Positions 1 through 8,492 of a stretch of 35,115 bases of DNA are shown here, piece by piece. The translations under genes and the position numbers were made by a program. Under the pieces are notes generated by a model that saw only the letters and a list, made by a program, of their open reading frames with translations, had not been told where the DNA came from and ran no database searches. Position 1 is the stretch's first letter. Each line of letters starts with the position of its first letter. The stretch comes from Streptomyces sp. AcH 505 (GTDB taxonomy: Bacteria > Actinomycetota > Actinomycetes > Streptomycetales > Streptomycetaceae), in NCBI RefSeq assembly GCF_000818175.1, contig NZ_JTIY01000001.1, forward strand, positions 754,935 to 790,049. Reading direction: 5' to 3'.

Positions 1-95
1 ACGGCTGCCCGGCCCCGCTGCCCGCAGGGCACCGCTCACCCGCGCTGACGCGGGCGGGTGTGGCCGACCGCCGGGGGGAGGGGTCCGGGGCCGGA

Positions 96-160
96 GGAGG
101 GGGGTGTCCGGACGTAAAGCGAAGGAGCTCATGCGACAAGCAGTCCGGACACCCCCCTCC
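96..160. terminator. 18-bp perfect inverted repeat, terminator-like
   Basis: Positions 96-113 and 143-160 are exact reverse complements over 18 nt (inner end GTCCGGAC), separated by a 29-nt loop. It lies about 75 nt beyond the pfkA stop codon, so it could terminate pfkA (minus strand) or a gene entering from the left edge. There is no T-run, which is usual for Streptomyces terminators. The loop holds AAGGAG and an ATG at 131 that opens a 35-codon frame to 238; I do not call that a gene. Confidence 0.6.
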
Positions 161-238
161 GCAGGACCCGGACACCGGCACCAGACGACGACAACCGCAA
201 CCCAGACCCGCACACCGCAAGGGCGGCAAGAGGCCTAG
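103..238. repeat. Intergenic element A, related to 29360..29540
   Basis: This stretch shares four exact blocks, in the same order, with 29360..29540: GGTGTCCGGA (103-112), GCAGGAC (161-167), CGACAACCGCAACC (189-202) and GGCCTAG (232-238). The distance between the second and third blocks is nearly the same in both copies (28 versus 29 nt). In both copies the last block contains the TAG stop codon of a minus-strand gene, here pfkA. I infer a dispersed 3'-flanking element, possibly a small RNA or conserved 3' UTR. Its function is unknown. Confidence 0.4.
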
Positions 239-1260
239 AAGACCGACTCCGCCTCGTACATCCTGTTCTCCGGCACCGTCTTCAGCTGGGTCACGGCCTC
301 CGCCAGCGGCACCATCTGGATCGTCGTCCCCCGCAGCGCCGCCATCCGGCCGAACTCGCCCCGGTGCACCGCCTCCACCGCGTGCCAGCCGAAGCGCGTC
401 GCCAGGACGCGGTCGTACGCCGTCGGCGTGCCGCCTCGCTGGACGTGGCCCAGGATGACCGGGCGGGCCTCCTTGCCCATGCGGTGTTCCAGCTCCGCCG
501 CCAGGCGGTTGCCGATGCCCACGAAGCGCTCGTGGCCGAACTGGTCGATCTCGCCCTTGCCGTACTCCATCGAGCCCGTCGCCGGATGCGCGCCCTCGGC
601 CACGCAGATCACCGCGAACTTCTTGCCGCGCTGGAAGCGCTCCTCGACCATCTTGACCAGGCTGTCCACCTCGAAGGGCCGCTCCGGCAGGCAGATGCCG
701 TGCGCGCCGCCCGCCATGCCGGACTCCAGGGCGATCCAGCCGGCGTGCCGGCCCATGACCTCGACGACCATCACGCGCTGGTGCGACTCCGCCGTCGTCT
801 TCAGGCGGTCGATGGCTTCCGTCGCGACCATGACGGCCGTGTCGAAGCCGAACGTGCGGTCGGTGGAGTAGATGTCGTTGTCGATCGTCTTCGGTACGCC
901 CACGACGGGCATGCCCGCGTCGGACAGCAGGCGCGCCGCCGTCAGCGTGCCCTCGCCGCCGATGGGGATGAGCGCGTCGATGCCGTAGCGCCGGGCCAGC
1001 TCCGCGCAGTTCTCGGCGGCTTCGCGCAGCCGGCCGCGCTCCAGGCGGGCCGAGCCGAGGATGGTGCCGCCACGGGCGAGGATGCCGCTGACGTCGTCGA
1101 GGTCCAGCGGCCGGTAGTGGCCGTCGAGCAGGCCCTTGAAGCCGTCCTCGAAGCCGATGACCTCGTCTCCGTGCCCGGTCATCGCCCGGTGCACGATCGA
1201 CCGGATCACTGCGTTCAGGCCGGGGCAGTCGCCGCCTGCGGTGAGAATTCCGATACGCAT
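235..1260 (-). CDS. pfkA: ATP-dependent 6-phosphofructokinase
   Basis: Phosphorylates fructose 6-phosphate to fructose 1,6-bisphosphate, the committed step of glycolysis, in the cytoplasm. The 341-residue protein opens with the nucleotide-binding GGDCPGLNAVIRS segment. GGEGT at 101-105 has Gly at position 104; actinobacterial pyrophosphate-dependent relatives carry Asp there, so ATP is the expected donor. PKTIDNDI holds the catalytic Asp127, and MGRHAGW and GHVQRGGTPTAYDR are substrate-binding motifs. The ATG at 1260 is preferred over an in-frame ATG at 1326 because AGGAG stands about 10 nt upstream and the family starts at MRIG. It corresponds to the PfkA2 locus of S. coelicolor. It diverges from pta-ackA, so upper glycolysis and acetate overflow share one control region. 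Confidence 0.96.
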   Translation of the reverse strand: MRIGILTAGGDCPGLNAVIRSIVHRAMTGHGDEVIGFEDGFKGLLDGHYRPLDLDDVSGILARGGTILGSARLERGRLREAAENCAELARRYGIDALIPIGGEGTLTAARLLSDAGMPVVGVPKTIDNDIYSTDRTFGFDTAVMVATEAIDRLKTTAESHQRVMVVEVMGRHAGWIALESGMAGGAHGICLPERPFEVDSLVKMVEERFQRGKKFAVICVAEGAHPATGSMEYGKGEIDQFGHERFVGIGNRLAAELEHRMGKEARPVILGHVQRGGTPTAYDRVLATRFGWHAVEAVHRGEFGRMAALRGTTIQMVPLAEAVTQLKTVPENRMYEAESVF

Positions 1261-1354
1261 CGTGCTGTATCTCCTGCGCGCTAGTGCTGTGCTTTTCTGG
1301 GAACGAGCCAGCTTTGATCCTCCCACGCGGGATCGTGAGTATGCGCATCCGCCC

Positions 1355-1384
1355 TTACCAGGGTTTGCGCGTGACCGCTATATA
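1355..1384 (+). promoter_or_regulatory. Predicted promoter of pta-ackA
   Basis: TTACCA at 1355-1360 and TATATA at 1379-1384 are separated by 18 nt and would start transcription near 1391, about 90 nt before the pta GTG. The -10 overlaps the -10 of the opposing pfkA promoter. Confidence 0.4.
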
Positions 1385-1405
1385 CACTTGTGGAGGCATT
1401 GTCAA
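1377..1405 (-). promoter_or_regulatory. Predicted housekeeping promoter of pfkA
   Basis: On the minus strand TTGACA (1405-1400), a perfect -35, is followed after 17 nt by TATAGC (1382-1377). This is the best match to the vegetative (HrdB) consensus that I noticed in the window. Predicted start is near 1370, giving a leader of about 110 nt. Confidence 0.65.
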
Positions 1406-1481
1406 GGGAGGCGGACGGCCGTGCCGCCCCGGGCCGACACACGAACCGAACGACACGAACACCGAACGAGGAGAGCACCGC

Positions 1482-3557
1482 GTGACGCGCAGCGTGTACG
1501 TGACCGGGATCGACCGCGGAGACGGCCGGCAGGTCGTCGAGCTGGGGGTGATGGAGCTGCTGACCCGGCAGGTGGACCGGGTCGGGGTGTTCCGGCCGCT
1601 GGTGCACGACGGTCCGGACCGGATGTTCGACCTGCTGCGCACCCGCTACCGGCTGGCGCAGGATCCGTCGACCGTCTTCGGTCTCGACTACGGCGCCGCC
1701 TCCGCGCTGCAGGCCGAGCGCGGTACGGACGAGCTGGTGTCCCGGCTGGTGGAGGGGTTCCACCGGGTCGCGCGCGAGTACGACGTCGTGCTGGTGCTGG
1801 GGTCGGACTTCGCCGGCACCCAGCTGCCCGACGAGCTGGCACTCAACGCCCGGCTCGCCAACGAGTTCGGCGCCTCGGTGATCGCGGTGGTGGGCGGCAA
1901 GGACCAGAGCGCCGAGTCGGTACGGGCCGAGGCGCGCAACGCGCACCGCGCGTACGAGGTGCTGGGCTGTGACGTGCTGACGATAATGGTCAACCGCGTC
2001 GCGGCCGACGACCGGGAGGCCATCGCGGCGGGGCTGGAAACGCAACTGCCGGTGCCCAGTTACGTCCTGCCGGACGATCCGGCGCTGGCGGCGCCGACCG
2101 TGGCGCAGATCACCCGGGCACTGGGCGGAACGGTCCTGCTGGGTGACGAGTCGGGGCTCGCCAGGGACGCGCTGGGGTTCGTGTTCGGCGGGGCGATGCT
2201 GCCGAACTTCCTCGGGGCGCTGACCCCGGGCTGTCTGGTGGTCACGCCGGGCGACCGCGCGGACATCGTGGTCGGCGCGCTGGCCGCGCACTCGGCGGGG
2301 ACGCCGCCCATCGCCGGGCTGCTGCTGACCCTGGACGAGCGGCCGGACGACGCGGTGCTGACGCTGGCCGCGCGGCTCGCGCCCGGTACGCCCGTGGTGT
2401 CGGTGGCCGGCGGGTCTTTCGCGACGGCGGCCGAACTGTTCACCTTCGAGGGGAAGTTGAGCGCTGCCACGCCGCGTAAGGCAGAGACGGCGCTGGGGCT
2501 GTTCGAGCGGCATGTGGACACCGCTGATCTGCTGGCGCGGATGTCGGTCGCCCGCAGCGGCCATGTCACGCCGATGATGTTCGAGCGCGATCTGCTGGAC
2601 CAGGCGCGCGCGTCGCGGCGCCGGATCGTGCTGCCCGAGGGCGCCGAGGAGCGGGTACTGCGGGCGGTGGACGTGCTGCTGCGGCGCGACGTGTGTGATC
2701 TGACGCTGCTGGGTGACGTGGACACCATCCGGAAGAAGGCCGCCGATCTCGGTATCGACCTGGGCGCGGCGCAGTTGATCGACCCGGCCAGGTCGGAGCT
2801 GCGCAAGGAGTTCGCGGCGCGGTACGCGAAGCTGCGGGCGCACCGGGGGGTGACGGTGGAGCTGGCGTACGACGTGGTCGCCGATGTGAACTACTTCGGC
2901 ACGCTGATGGTGCGCGAGGGCCTGGCCGACGGCATGGTGTCGGGCTCGGTGCACTCGACGGCGGCGACGATCCGGCCGGCCTTCGAGATCATCCGGACGA
3001 AGGAGGGCGCCTCCATAGTCTCCTCGGTGTTCTTCATGTGCCTCGCCGACCGGGTGCTGGTGTACGGCGACTGCGCGGTCAACCCGGACCCGAACGCGGA
3101 GCAGTTGGCCGACATCGCGGTGCAGGCGGCGGCGACGGCCGCGCGGTTCGGGGTCGAGCCGAGGATCGCGATGCTGTCGTACTCGACGGGTACGTCGGGT
3201 ACGGGCGCCGACGTCGACAAGGTGCGGGAGGCGACGGCGCTGGTGCGCGCGGCCCGGCCGGATCTGCGGATCGAGGGCCCGATCCAGTACGACGCGGCCG
3301 TGGAGCCTTCGGTCGCCGCGACGAAGCTGCCCGACTCGGAGGTGGCGGGGCAGGCGACGGTGCTGATCTTCCCCGACCTGAACACCGGCAACAACACGTA
3401 CAAGGCCGTGCAGCGTTCGGCGGGCGCCGTGGCCGTGGGCCCGGTGCTCCAGGGGCTGCGCAAGCCGGTCAACGACCTGTCGCGCGGCGCCACGGTGCAG
3501 GACATCGTCAACACGGTCGCCATTTCGGCGATCCAGGCGCAGGACGAGACAGAATGA
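1482..3557 (+). CDS. pta: Phosphate acetyltransferase
   Basis: Interconverts acetyl-CoA plus phosphate with acetyl phosphate plus CoA. The 691-residue protein has the long two-part architecture: an N-terminal P-loop-like domain (SVYVTGIDRGDGRQ), a central DRTGG-type domain (about 240-350) and a C-terminal transferase domain from about residue 365 (MTPMMFERDLL, SGSVHSTAAT, SYSTGTSGTGADVDK, FPDLNTGNNTYKAVQ). The GTG at 1482 has AGGAG at 1469-1473; upstream in-frame codons read as a low-quality extension. The stop overlaps the ackA start in ATGA, so the two are translationally coupled. Confidence 0.96.
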   Translation: MTRSVYVTGIDRGDGRQVVELGVMELLTRQVDRVGVFRPLVHDGPDRMFDLLRTRYRLAQDPSTVFGLDYGAASALQAERGTDELVSRLVEGFHRVAREYDVVLVLGSDFAGTQLPDELALNARLANEFGASVIAVVGGKDQSAESVRAEARNAHRAYEVLGCDVLTIMVNRVAADDREAIAAGLETQLPVPSYVLPDDPALAAPTVAQITRALGGTVLLGDESGLARDALGFVFGGAMLPNFLGALTPGCLVVTPGDRADIVVGALAAHSAGTPPIAGLLLTLDERPDDAVLTLAARLAPGTPVVSVAGGSFATAAELFTFEGKLSAATPRKAETALGLFERHVDTADLLARMSVARSGHVTPMMFERDLLDQARASRRRIVLPEGAEERVLRAVDVLLRRDVCDLTLLGDVDTIRKKAADLGIDLGAAQLIDPARSELRKEFAARYAKLRAHRGVTVELAYDVVADVNYFGTLMVREGLADGMVSGSVHSTAATIRPAFEIIRTKEGASIVSSVFFMCLADRVLVYGDCAVNPDPNAEQLADIAVQAAATAARFGVEPRIAMLSYSTGTSGTGADVDKVREATALVRAARPDLRIEGPIQYDAAVEPSVAATKLPDSEVAGQATVLIFPDLNTGNNTYKAVQRSAGAVAVGPVLQGLRKPVNDLSRGATVQDIVNTVAISAIQAQDETE

Positions 3558-4807
3558 CCGCCCATGCCCCGTCGGAAGGCACCCAGGCTGTGACCGCCAC
3601 CCGTGTTCTCGTGCTCAACTCCGGTTCCTCGTCGGTCAAGTACCAGCTGCTCGACATGCGGGACAGCTCCCGGCTCGCGACGGGGCTCGTCGAGCGCATC
3701 GGGGAGCGCGCCTCACGTCTGGTGCACACGCCGGCGCACGGCGAGCGCCGGGAGCGTACGGAACAGGTCGCCGATCACGCGGCCGCGCTGAAGGCCGTCG
3801 CCGAGGAGCTGCGGCAGGACGGTCTGGGCATCGAGTCGCCCGAGCTGGCGGCGTTCGGCCACCGGGTGGTGCACGGCGGGCCGAAGTTCACCGAGCCGAC
3901 CGTGGTGGACGACGACGTGCTGGCGGAGATCGAGCGGCTGGTGCCGCTGGCGCCGCTGCACAGCCCGGCCAACATCACCGGCATCAGGACGGCCCGCGCG
4001 CTGCGCCCCGACCTGCCGCAGGTCGCCGTGTTCGACACGGCCTTCCACGCGACGATGCCGGAGTCCGCGTACCGGTACGCGGTGGACGTGCGGACGGCCG
4101 ACGCGTACGACGTCCGCAGGTACGGCTTCCACGGCACCTCGCACGCGTACGTCTCGCGCCGGGCGGCCGAGCTGCTCGGCAAGGACCCGTCCGAGGTGAA
4201 TGTCATCGTGCTGCATCTGGGCAACGGCGCCTCGGCCTCCGCGGTGGCCGGCGGCCGGTGCGTGGACACGTCGATGGGGCTGACTCCGCTGGAGGGCCTG
4301 GTGATGGGGACGCGTTCCGGCGACATCGACCCGGCCGTGATCTTCCATCTGGCGCGGGTCGGCGGGATGTCGGTTGACGAGATCGATGAACTTCTGAACA
4401 AGAGAAGTGGACTGACCGGCCTCTGCGGGGACAACGACATGCGCGAGATCCGTCGCAGGATCGACGCGGGTGACGCGGCGGCGCGGCTCGCCTTCGACAT
4501 CTACATCCACCGGCTGAAGAAGTACATCGGCGCTTATACGGCGGTCCTGGGACGGGTGGACGCCGTCGTGTTCACCGCGGGCGTCGGGGAGAACGCGGCG
4601 GAGGTGCGGGAGGCCGCCGTCGCCGGTCTGGACACCCTGGGCATCGCGGTGGACGCCGGGCGCAATACCGTACGTTCCGACGTGCCCCGGCTCGTCTCGC
4701 CGGACGGTTCCAGGGTGGCGGTGGCCGTGGTGCCGACGGACGAGGAACTGGAGATCGCACGGCAGACCTTCGCACTGGTCGGCGAGGATCGAACAGTCGA
4801 CGCCTGA
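3554..4807 (+). CDS. ackA: Acetate kinase
   Basis: Converts acetyl phosphate and ADP to acetate and ATP, completing the Pta-Ack pathway. Motifs in order: LVLNSGSSSVKYQLLD, GHRVVHGGPKF, VFDTAFH, RRYGFHGTSH (phosphoryl-transfer His), HLGNGASASA, DTSMGLTPLEGLVMGTRSGD and FTAGVGENA. These cover the whole ASKHA fold. The start at 3554 overlaps the pta stop and gives 417 residues. A second in-frame start, GTG at 3590 preceded by GGAAGG, gives 405 residues and would begin directly at the conserved strand (MTATRVLVLNSG), so it is a serious alternative. Confidence 0.95.
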   Translation: MTAHAPSEGTQAVTATRVLVLNSGSSSVKYQLLDMRDSSRLATGLVERIGERASRLVHTPAHGERRERTEQVADHAAALKAVAEELRQDGLGIESPELAAFGHRVVHGGPKFTEPTVVDDDVLAEIERLVPLAPLHSPANITGIRTARALRPDLPQVAVFDTAFHATMPESAYRYAVDVRTADAYDVRRYGFHGTSHAYVSRRAAELLGKDPSEVNVIVLHLGNGASASAVAGGRCVDTSMGLTPLEGLVMGTRSGDIDPAVIFHLARVGGMSVDEIDELLNKRSGLTGLCGDNDMREIRRRIDAGDAAARLAFDIYIHRLKKYIGAYTAVLGRVDAVVFTAGVGENAAEVREAAVAGLDTLGIAVDAGRNTVRSDVPRLVSPDGSRVAVAVVPTDEELEIARQTFALVGEDRTVDA

Positions 4808-4868
4808 GCGCCCTCCCGCCCATTTGTATCTTCCACCAGTCGGAATATTCCGCGCCGAAACAAACCGA

Positions 4869-4881
4869 TAGGATCCGCCTC
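4869..4881 (+). promoter_or_regulatory. -10 element for a possible leaderless pyk transcript
   Basis: TAGGAT at 4869-4874 lies exactly 7 nt before the pyk ATG, and no good Shine-Dalgarno sequence is present. This geometry suggests that transcription starts at the ATG. No convincing -35 is seen; a GGAATATTCC palindrome is at 4842-4851. Confidence 0.4.
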
Positions 4882-6312
4882 ATGCGCCGTTCCAAAATCG
4901 TCTGCACACTGGGCCCAGCCGTCGACTCCTACGAGCAGCTGAAGTCGCTCATCGAGGCCGGCATGAATGTGGCCCGACTGAACATGAGCCACGGGAGCCA
5001 CCCGGAGCACGAGGAGCGGTACCACCGCGTCCGGAAGGCGGCGGCCGACACCGGCCGCGCCGTCGGTGTGATGGTGGACCTCCAGGGCCCCAAGATCCGC
5101 CTGGAGACCTTCGCCGAGGGACCCGTCGAGCTGGTACGCGGTGACGAGTTCACCATCACCACCGAGGACGTCCCCGGTGACAAGGCAATCTGCGGCACCA
5201 CCTACAAGGGGCTGCCGGGCGACGTCACCAAGGGCGACCCGATCCTGATCAACGACGGCAACGTGGAGCTGCGGGTCGTCGCCGTCGAGGGTCCGCAGGT
5301 CAAGACCATCGTCATCGAGGGCGGTGTCATCTCCGACCACAAGGGCATCAACCTGCCCGGCACGGCCGTCAACGTCCCCGCGCTGTCCGAGAAGGACGTC
5401 GAGGACCTGCGGTTCGGGCTGCGGATGGGCTGCGACATGGTCGCGCTGTCCTTCGTCAGGGACGCCCACGACATCAACGACGTGCACAAGGTGATGGACG
5501 AGGAGGGCCGCCGGGTCCCCGTCATCGCCAAGGTCGAGAAGCCGCAGGCCGTCGCCAACATGGAGGGTGTCGTCGCGGCTTTCGACATCATCATGGTGGC
5601 CCGTGGTGACCTGGCCGTCGAGTATCCGCTCGAAAAGGTCCCGATGGTGCAGAAGCGCCTCATCGAGCTGTGCCGCCGCAACGCCAAGCCGGTGATCGTG
5701 GCGACCCAGATGATGGAGTCGATGATCACCAACTCGCGGCCCACCCGCGCCGAGGCGTCCGACGTCGCCAACGCGATCCTGGACGGTGCCGACGCGGTCA
5801 TGCTGTCCGCCGAGTCCTCGGTCGGCGCGTACCCGATTGAGACGGTCAAGACGATGTCGAAGATCGTCGTCGCCGCCGAGGAGGAGCTGCTCTCCAAGGG
5901 GCTCCAGCCGCTGGTGCCCGGCAAGAAGCCGCGTACCCAGGGCGGTTCGGTGGCCCGCGCGGCGTGCGAGATCGCCGACTTCCTGGACGGCAAGGCGCTG
6001 GTCGCCTTCACCCAGTCCGGCGACACGGCCCGCAGGCTGTCCCGCTACCGCGCCTGTCAGCCGATCCTGGCCTTCACCACGGACGAGTCGACCCGTAACC
6101 AGCTCGCGCTGAGCTGGGGCGTCGAGTCGTTCATCGTGCCGTGGGTGAAGAGCACCGACGAGATGGTCGACCTGGTCGAGGTCGAGATGCTCAAGCTCAA
6201 GCGCTACAACGAGGGCGACACGTTCGTCATCACGGCGGGCTCGCCCCCCGGCGTCCCCGGCACCACGAACATGGTCCGGGTGCACCACCTGGGCGGCACG
6301 GGCCGCGACTGA
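4882..6312 (+). CDS. pyk: Pyruvate kinase
   Basis: Transfers phosphate from phosphoenolpyruvate to ADP, the last step of glycolysis. The 476-residue protein has the full family length: SKIVCTLGPAV and GMNVARLNMSHG at the start of the barrel, VDLQGPKIR, a B-domain insert, IAKVEKPQAV (catalytic Lys), MVARGDLAVE (metal and substrate loop), VATQMMESM and EASDVANAILDGADAVMLS. The C-terminal regulatory domain ends at FVITAGSPPGVPGTTN. It follows ackA after 74 nt but seems to have its own promoter. A strong terminator follows it. Confidence 0.96.
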   Translation: MRRSKIVCTLGPAVDSYEQLKSLIEAGMNVARLNMSHGSHPEHEERYHRVRKAAADTGRAVGVMVDLQGPKIRLETFAEGPVELVRGDEFTITTEDVPGDKAICGTTYKGLPGDVTKGDPILINDGNVELRVVAVEGPQVKTIVIEGGVISDHKGINLPGTAVNVPALSEKDVEDLRFGLRMGCDMVALSFVRDAHDINDVHKVMDEEGRRVPVIAKVEKPQAVANMEGVVAAFDIIMVARGDLAVEYPLEKVPMVQKRLIELCRRNAKPVIVATQMMESMITNSRPTRAEASDVANAILDGADAVMLSAESSVGAYPIETVKTMSKIVVAAEEELLSKGLQPLVPGKKPRTQGGSVARAACEIADFLDGKALVAFTQSGDTARRLSRYRACQPILAFTTDESTRNQLALSWGVESFIVPWVKSTDEMVDLVEVEMLKLKRYNEGDTFVITAGSPPGVPGTTNMVRVHHLGGTGRD

Positions 6313-6329
6313 CCCGGCGCCGTACGGCG

Positions 6330-6365
6330 AGTGGCCCGCACCCTGGCTTCAGGGTGCGGGCCACT
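6330..6365 (+). terminator. Terminator of pyk
   Basis: A 16-bp perfect stem (6330-6345 with 6350-6365) closes on a GCTT loop, 17 nt after the pyk stop. No U-tract follows. It separates pyk from the convergent gene ending at 6417 and could serve both strands. Confidence 0.85.
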
Positions 6366-6416
6366 GCCGTCACCACGGCTCCCGCGGGGGTCCGTCGTCG
6401 ACTGCCGGCTGAGCGG

Positions 6417-7739
6417 TCAGTCGATGTAGTTGTGCAGCCCGGGGATGGTGAGCGTGCCGCCGAACTGGCCGGCCTGGGTCACCGTCGCGTTGGTGAAGAT
6501 GGCGGTCGGCACCTGGATCGGCGGCGGGAAGGACGGGCTGAACGTGATCGGTATCAGTCCGAACAGGTTGCCCGACAGCTTCTCGGTGTACAGCGTGACC
6601 TTGCCGCCGCGGATGGTGGACGTGGAGCCCGGCGCCGCCTTCACATGGCCCGTCTTGCCGTTCGGGTAGACGACGGACTGGTCCAGGTCCCCGATGTCGA
6701 TGCTGTCGGCCGTGAACTTCATGACCTTCTTCAGCCGCTGGTCGTACGTCCTGACCTCTTTGATGCCCTCGTACTTCAGCCCGGTCAGCTTGAGGTTGCT
6801 GCTGCGCAGCGTCCAGGGGTCGTTGGGCAGCAGCGGGATGCCCTCCTCCTGGGTGGCGTCGGCGAGCGCCTTCGGGTCGGCCGTCGGGCAGGGGAAGCGC
6901 TCCTTGCCGTCCGCGCCCTTGGGGATGTCGTCGTCCTTGCCGGGGGTGGTGCCCTTGACGTCGTCGCCCAGATCCTCGACCTCGGCGCCTGCCTTGCCCG
7001 CCGCGTCCCTGATCGCCTTCTCCGTACCGCCCACGGTGTCCCCGACGGCGTCGCCGGCCTTGCCGACCGTGTCGCCCACCGGGTTGTCCGGCTTCGGTTT
7101 CGACGGGGCGCTGGTGGAGGGGTCCGGCTTCGGGGTGGCCGAAGCGCTCGGCTCGGGGTCGTCCGACGCCTTGGAACCGCCGCCCAGCAGGCCGCCGATC
7201 AGCCCGCCGAGTCCGAGCGGGTCCAGGTCGACCTTGCTCTTGTCCGTGTCCTCGTCGGCCGAAGGGGCCTTCTCCGCCGGGGTCTTGTCCGCCGACGCCT
7301 TGTCCTCGTCGGACCCGGAGTCCGAGGCGGACGCGCTGGACGACGGCTTCGGCTCGCTGCCCTTGTCGTCGTCCCCGCCGTTCGCCGAACCGCTCGCCGA
7401 CGGCGTGGGGCCGGGCGACGCGGAGTCGCCGGGCTTCTGCCCGTCCGAGGCGGAGGGCGAAGGCGAGGAGGAAGCGGATTCGCTCGGCTCGTCGGAGCGG
7501 GTCACACACGGGCCCGGCGCGTACGGGATGTCCTTGTTGGAGTCCGCCAGCGCGAGCCTCGGGGTCAGCCCCATGCCCACGAAGACCGCCGTGGGCACGG
7601 CGGCGAGCGCCATGGCCTTGCCCGCGGGTATCTGGAGCTTGGTCAGGAGGGACTTCCTGGGGGCCGCGTGGCGCGGCCCTCCTCTCACCCGGAGACCGTC
7701 CGTCCCGGCCGTGACCGGCTGCGCTTCGTCACCCCGCAC
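6417..7739 (-). CDS. Secreted protein with Ser/Asp/Pro-rich linker and DUF6230-like C-terminal domain
   Basis: Function unknown. The 440-residue product has a basic N-terminus and hydrophobic segment (AMALAAVPTAVFVGMGL) ending in LALADS, a likely signal peptide. About 190 residues rich in Ser, Asp, Pro and Lys follow, with a Gly/Leu patch (GLGGLIGGLLGGG). The C-terminal ~150 residues look folded and beta-rich (KVMKFTADSIDIGDLDQSVV, TIRGGKVTLYTEKLSGNLFG, TAIFTNATVT) and resemble the style of the DUF6230 protein at 8493..9128. The GTG at 7739 is chosen because GGGAGGA lies just upstream and it overlaps the DUF6114 stop by 11 nt; an ATG at 7760 lacks a binding site. The linker suggests a cell-wall-spanning stalk (inference). 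Confidence 0.75.
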   Translation of the reverse strand: MRGDEAQPVTAGTDGLRVRGGPRHAAPRKSLLTKLQIPAGKAMALAAVPTAVFVGMGLTPRLALADSNKDIPYAPGPCVTRSDEPSESASSSPSPSASDGQKPGDSASPGPTPSASGSANGGDDDKGSEPKPSSSASASDSGSDEDKASADKTPAEKAPSADEDTDKSKVDLDPLGLGGLIGGLLGGGSKASDDPEPSASATPKPDPSTSAPSKPKPDNPVGDTVGKAGDAVGDTVGGTEKAIRDAAGKAGAEVEDLGDDVKGTTPGKDDDIPKGADGKERFPCPTADPKALADATQEEGIPLLPNDPWTLRSSNLKLTGLKYEGIKEVRTYDQRLKKVMKFTADSIDIGDLDQSVVYPNGKTGHVKAAPGSTSTIRGGKVTLYTEKLSGNLFGLIPITFSPSFPPPIQVPTAIFTNATVTQAGQFGGTLTIPGLHNYID

Positions 7740-8340
7740 TGTTCCTCCCACCGTAGGCATGGGCTGTCGTATCCGGCACGTTCGGGTTCTCCCCGTCACG
7801 CGGACCGGGACCGTACGAGGCGGGGAAGTAGGGATCGGCGGCGCTGTCACCCGGGGCCGCGCCGTCGGGCCCCGCACCGCCCGGGAGTCCGCCTTCGGGC
7901 TCGGGCGCCTGCTGGGGGATGTCGGGCCGTACGGTCGGCTCGGCGGGCTGCGGCGGCGCCCAGGCGATCGACAGGGCTCCGCCGATCAGCGCGCAGAGGA
8001 AGCCGATGACGAAGCCGCCGATGTTGGAGATCGGTATCGAGACCAGGCCCAGCAGGATCGTGGCGATGCCGGCGAACACCCGCACGATGCTGTGGAACCA
8101 CATCGTCAGCCCCAGTGTCACCAGCAGCACACCGATGATCAGCGAGCCGGCGCCCGCGGTGGTGGCCATGGCCAGCGTCAGATTACCGAGGTGCAGATGT
8201 GCGTACGGGAAGTAGGCGATGGGCAGACCGCTGAACAGGGTGAACAGGCCGGCCCAGAACGGCCGGGTGCCCCGCCACGCGCGGAAACGCAGCCGCCAGT
8301 ACGTGAATCCGCCGCTGCGGTGCGAAGACTCGGCGCTCAT
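7729..8340 (-). CDS. DUF6114-type integral membrane protein
   Basis: Function unknown. The 203-residue protein starts MSAESSHRSGGFTYWRLRFRAW and has four hydrophobic segments: PFWAGLFTLFSGLPIAYF, LAMATTAGAGSLIIGVLLV, HSIVRVFAGIATILLGLVSI and NIGGFVIGFLCALIGGALSI. A Pro/Gly-rich tail of about 75 residues follows. The ATG at 8340 has AGGGAG nine nt upstream; an earlier in-frame codon at 8421 lacks one. It lies between two secreted-protein genes on the same strand and overlaps the downstream one, so I infer it acts with them at the membrane. The DUF6114 assignment is from recognition of the family, not a search. Confidence 0.8.
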   Translation of the reverse strand: MSAESSHRSGGFTYWRLRFRAWRGTRPFWAGLFTLFSGLPIAYFPYAHLHLGNLTLAMATTAGAGSLIIGVLLVTLGLTMWFHSIVRVFAGIATILLGLVSIPISNIGGFVIGFLCALIGGALSIAWAPPQPAEPTVRPDIPQQAPEPEGGLPGGAGPDGAAPGDSAADPYFPASYGPGPRDGENPNVPDTTAHAYGGRNSAG

Positions 8341-8448
8341 GGAAAACAGCTCCCTGGAACCGGCGTTGCCGTGAGAAGAAGAAGGGGGACGGCGGGCAAG
8401 GGAGGTGGAGACTTCCCCCACCCGCCGGACGGGGTGCTAGTACCGCGA

Positions 8449-8484
8449 CCGGCAGTGTCTGCCCGACAGGGCATGGCTTGCCGG
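8449..8484 (-). terminator. Nested hairpin between DUF6230 and DUF6114 genes
   Basis: CCGGCA (8449-8454) pairs with TGCCGG (8479-8484), and inside it TGCCC (8460-8464) pairs with GGGCA (8469-8473). It begins 9 nt after the DUF6230 stop, inside the 152-nt gap of the putative operon. It may be a partial terminator that lowers expression of the two downstream genes. Confidence 0.45.
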
Positions 8485-8492
8485 GAGGGGCA

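Noticed and set aside
1281..2954. 557-codon minus-strand frame opposite pta
   Set aside because: Antisense to a complete pta gene with intact motifs; composition (His/Arg/Gln) is typical of a shadow frame.
4534..6288. 584-codon minus-strand frame opposite pyk
   Set aside because: Opposite a complete pyruvate kinase gene; Asp/His/Val-rich shadow without domain features.
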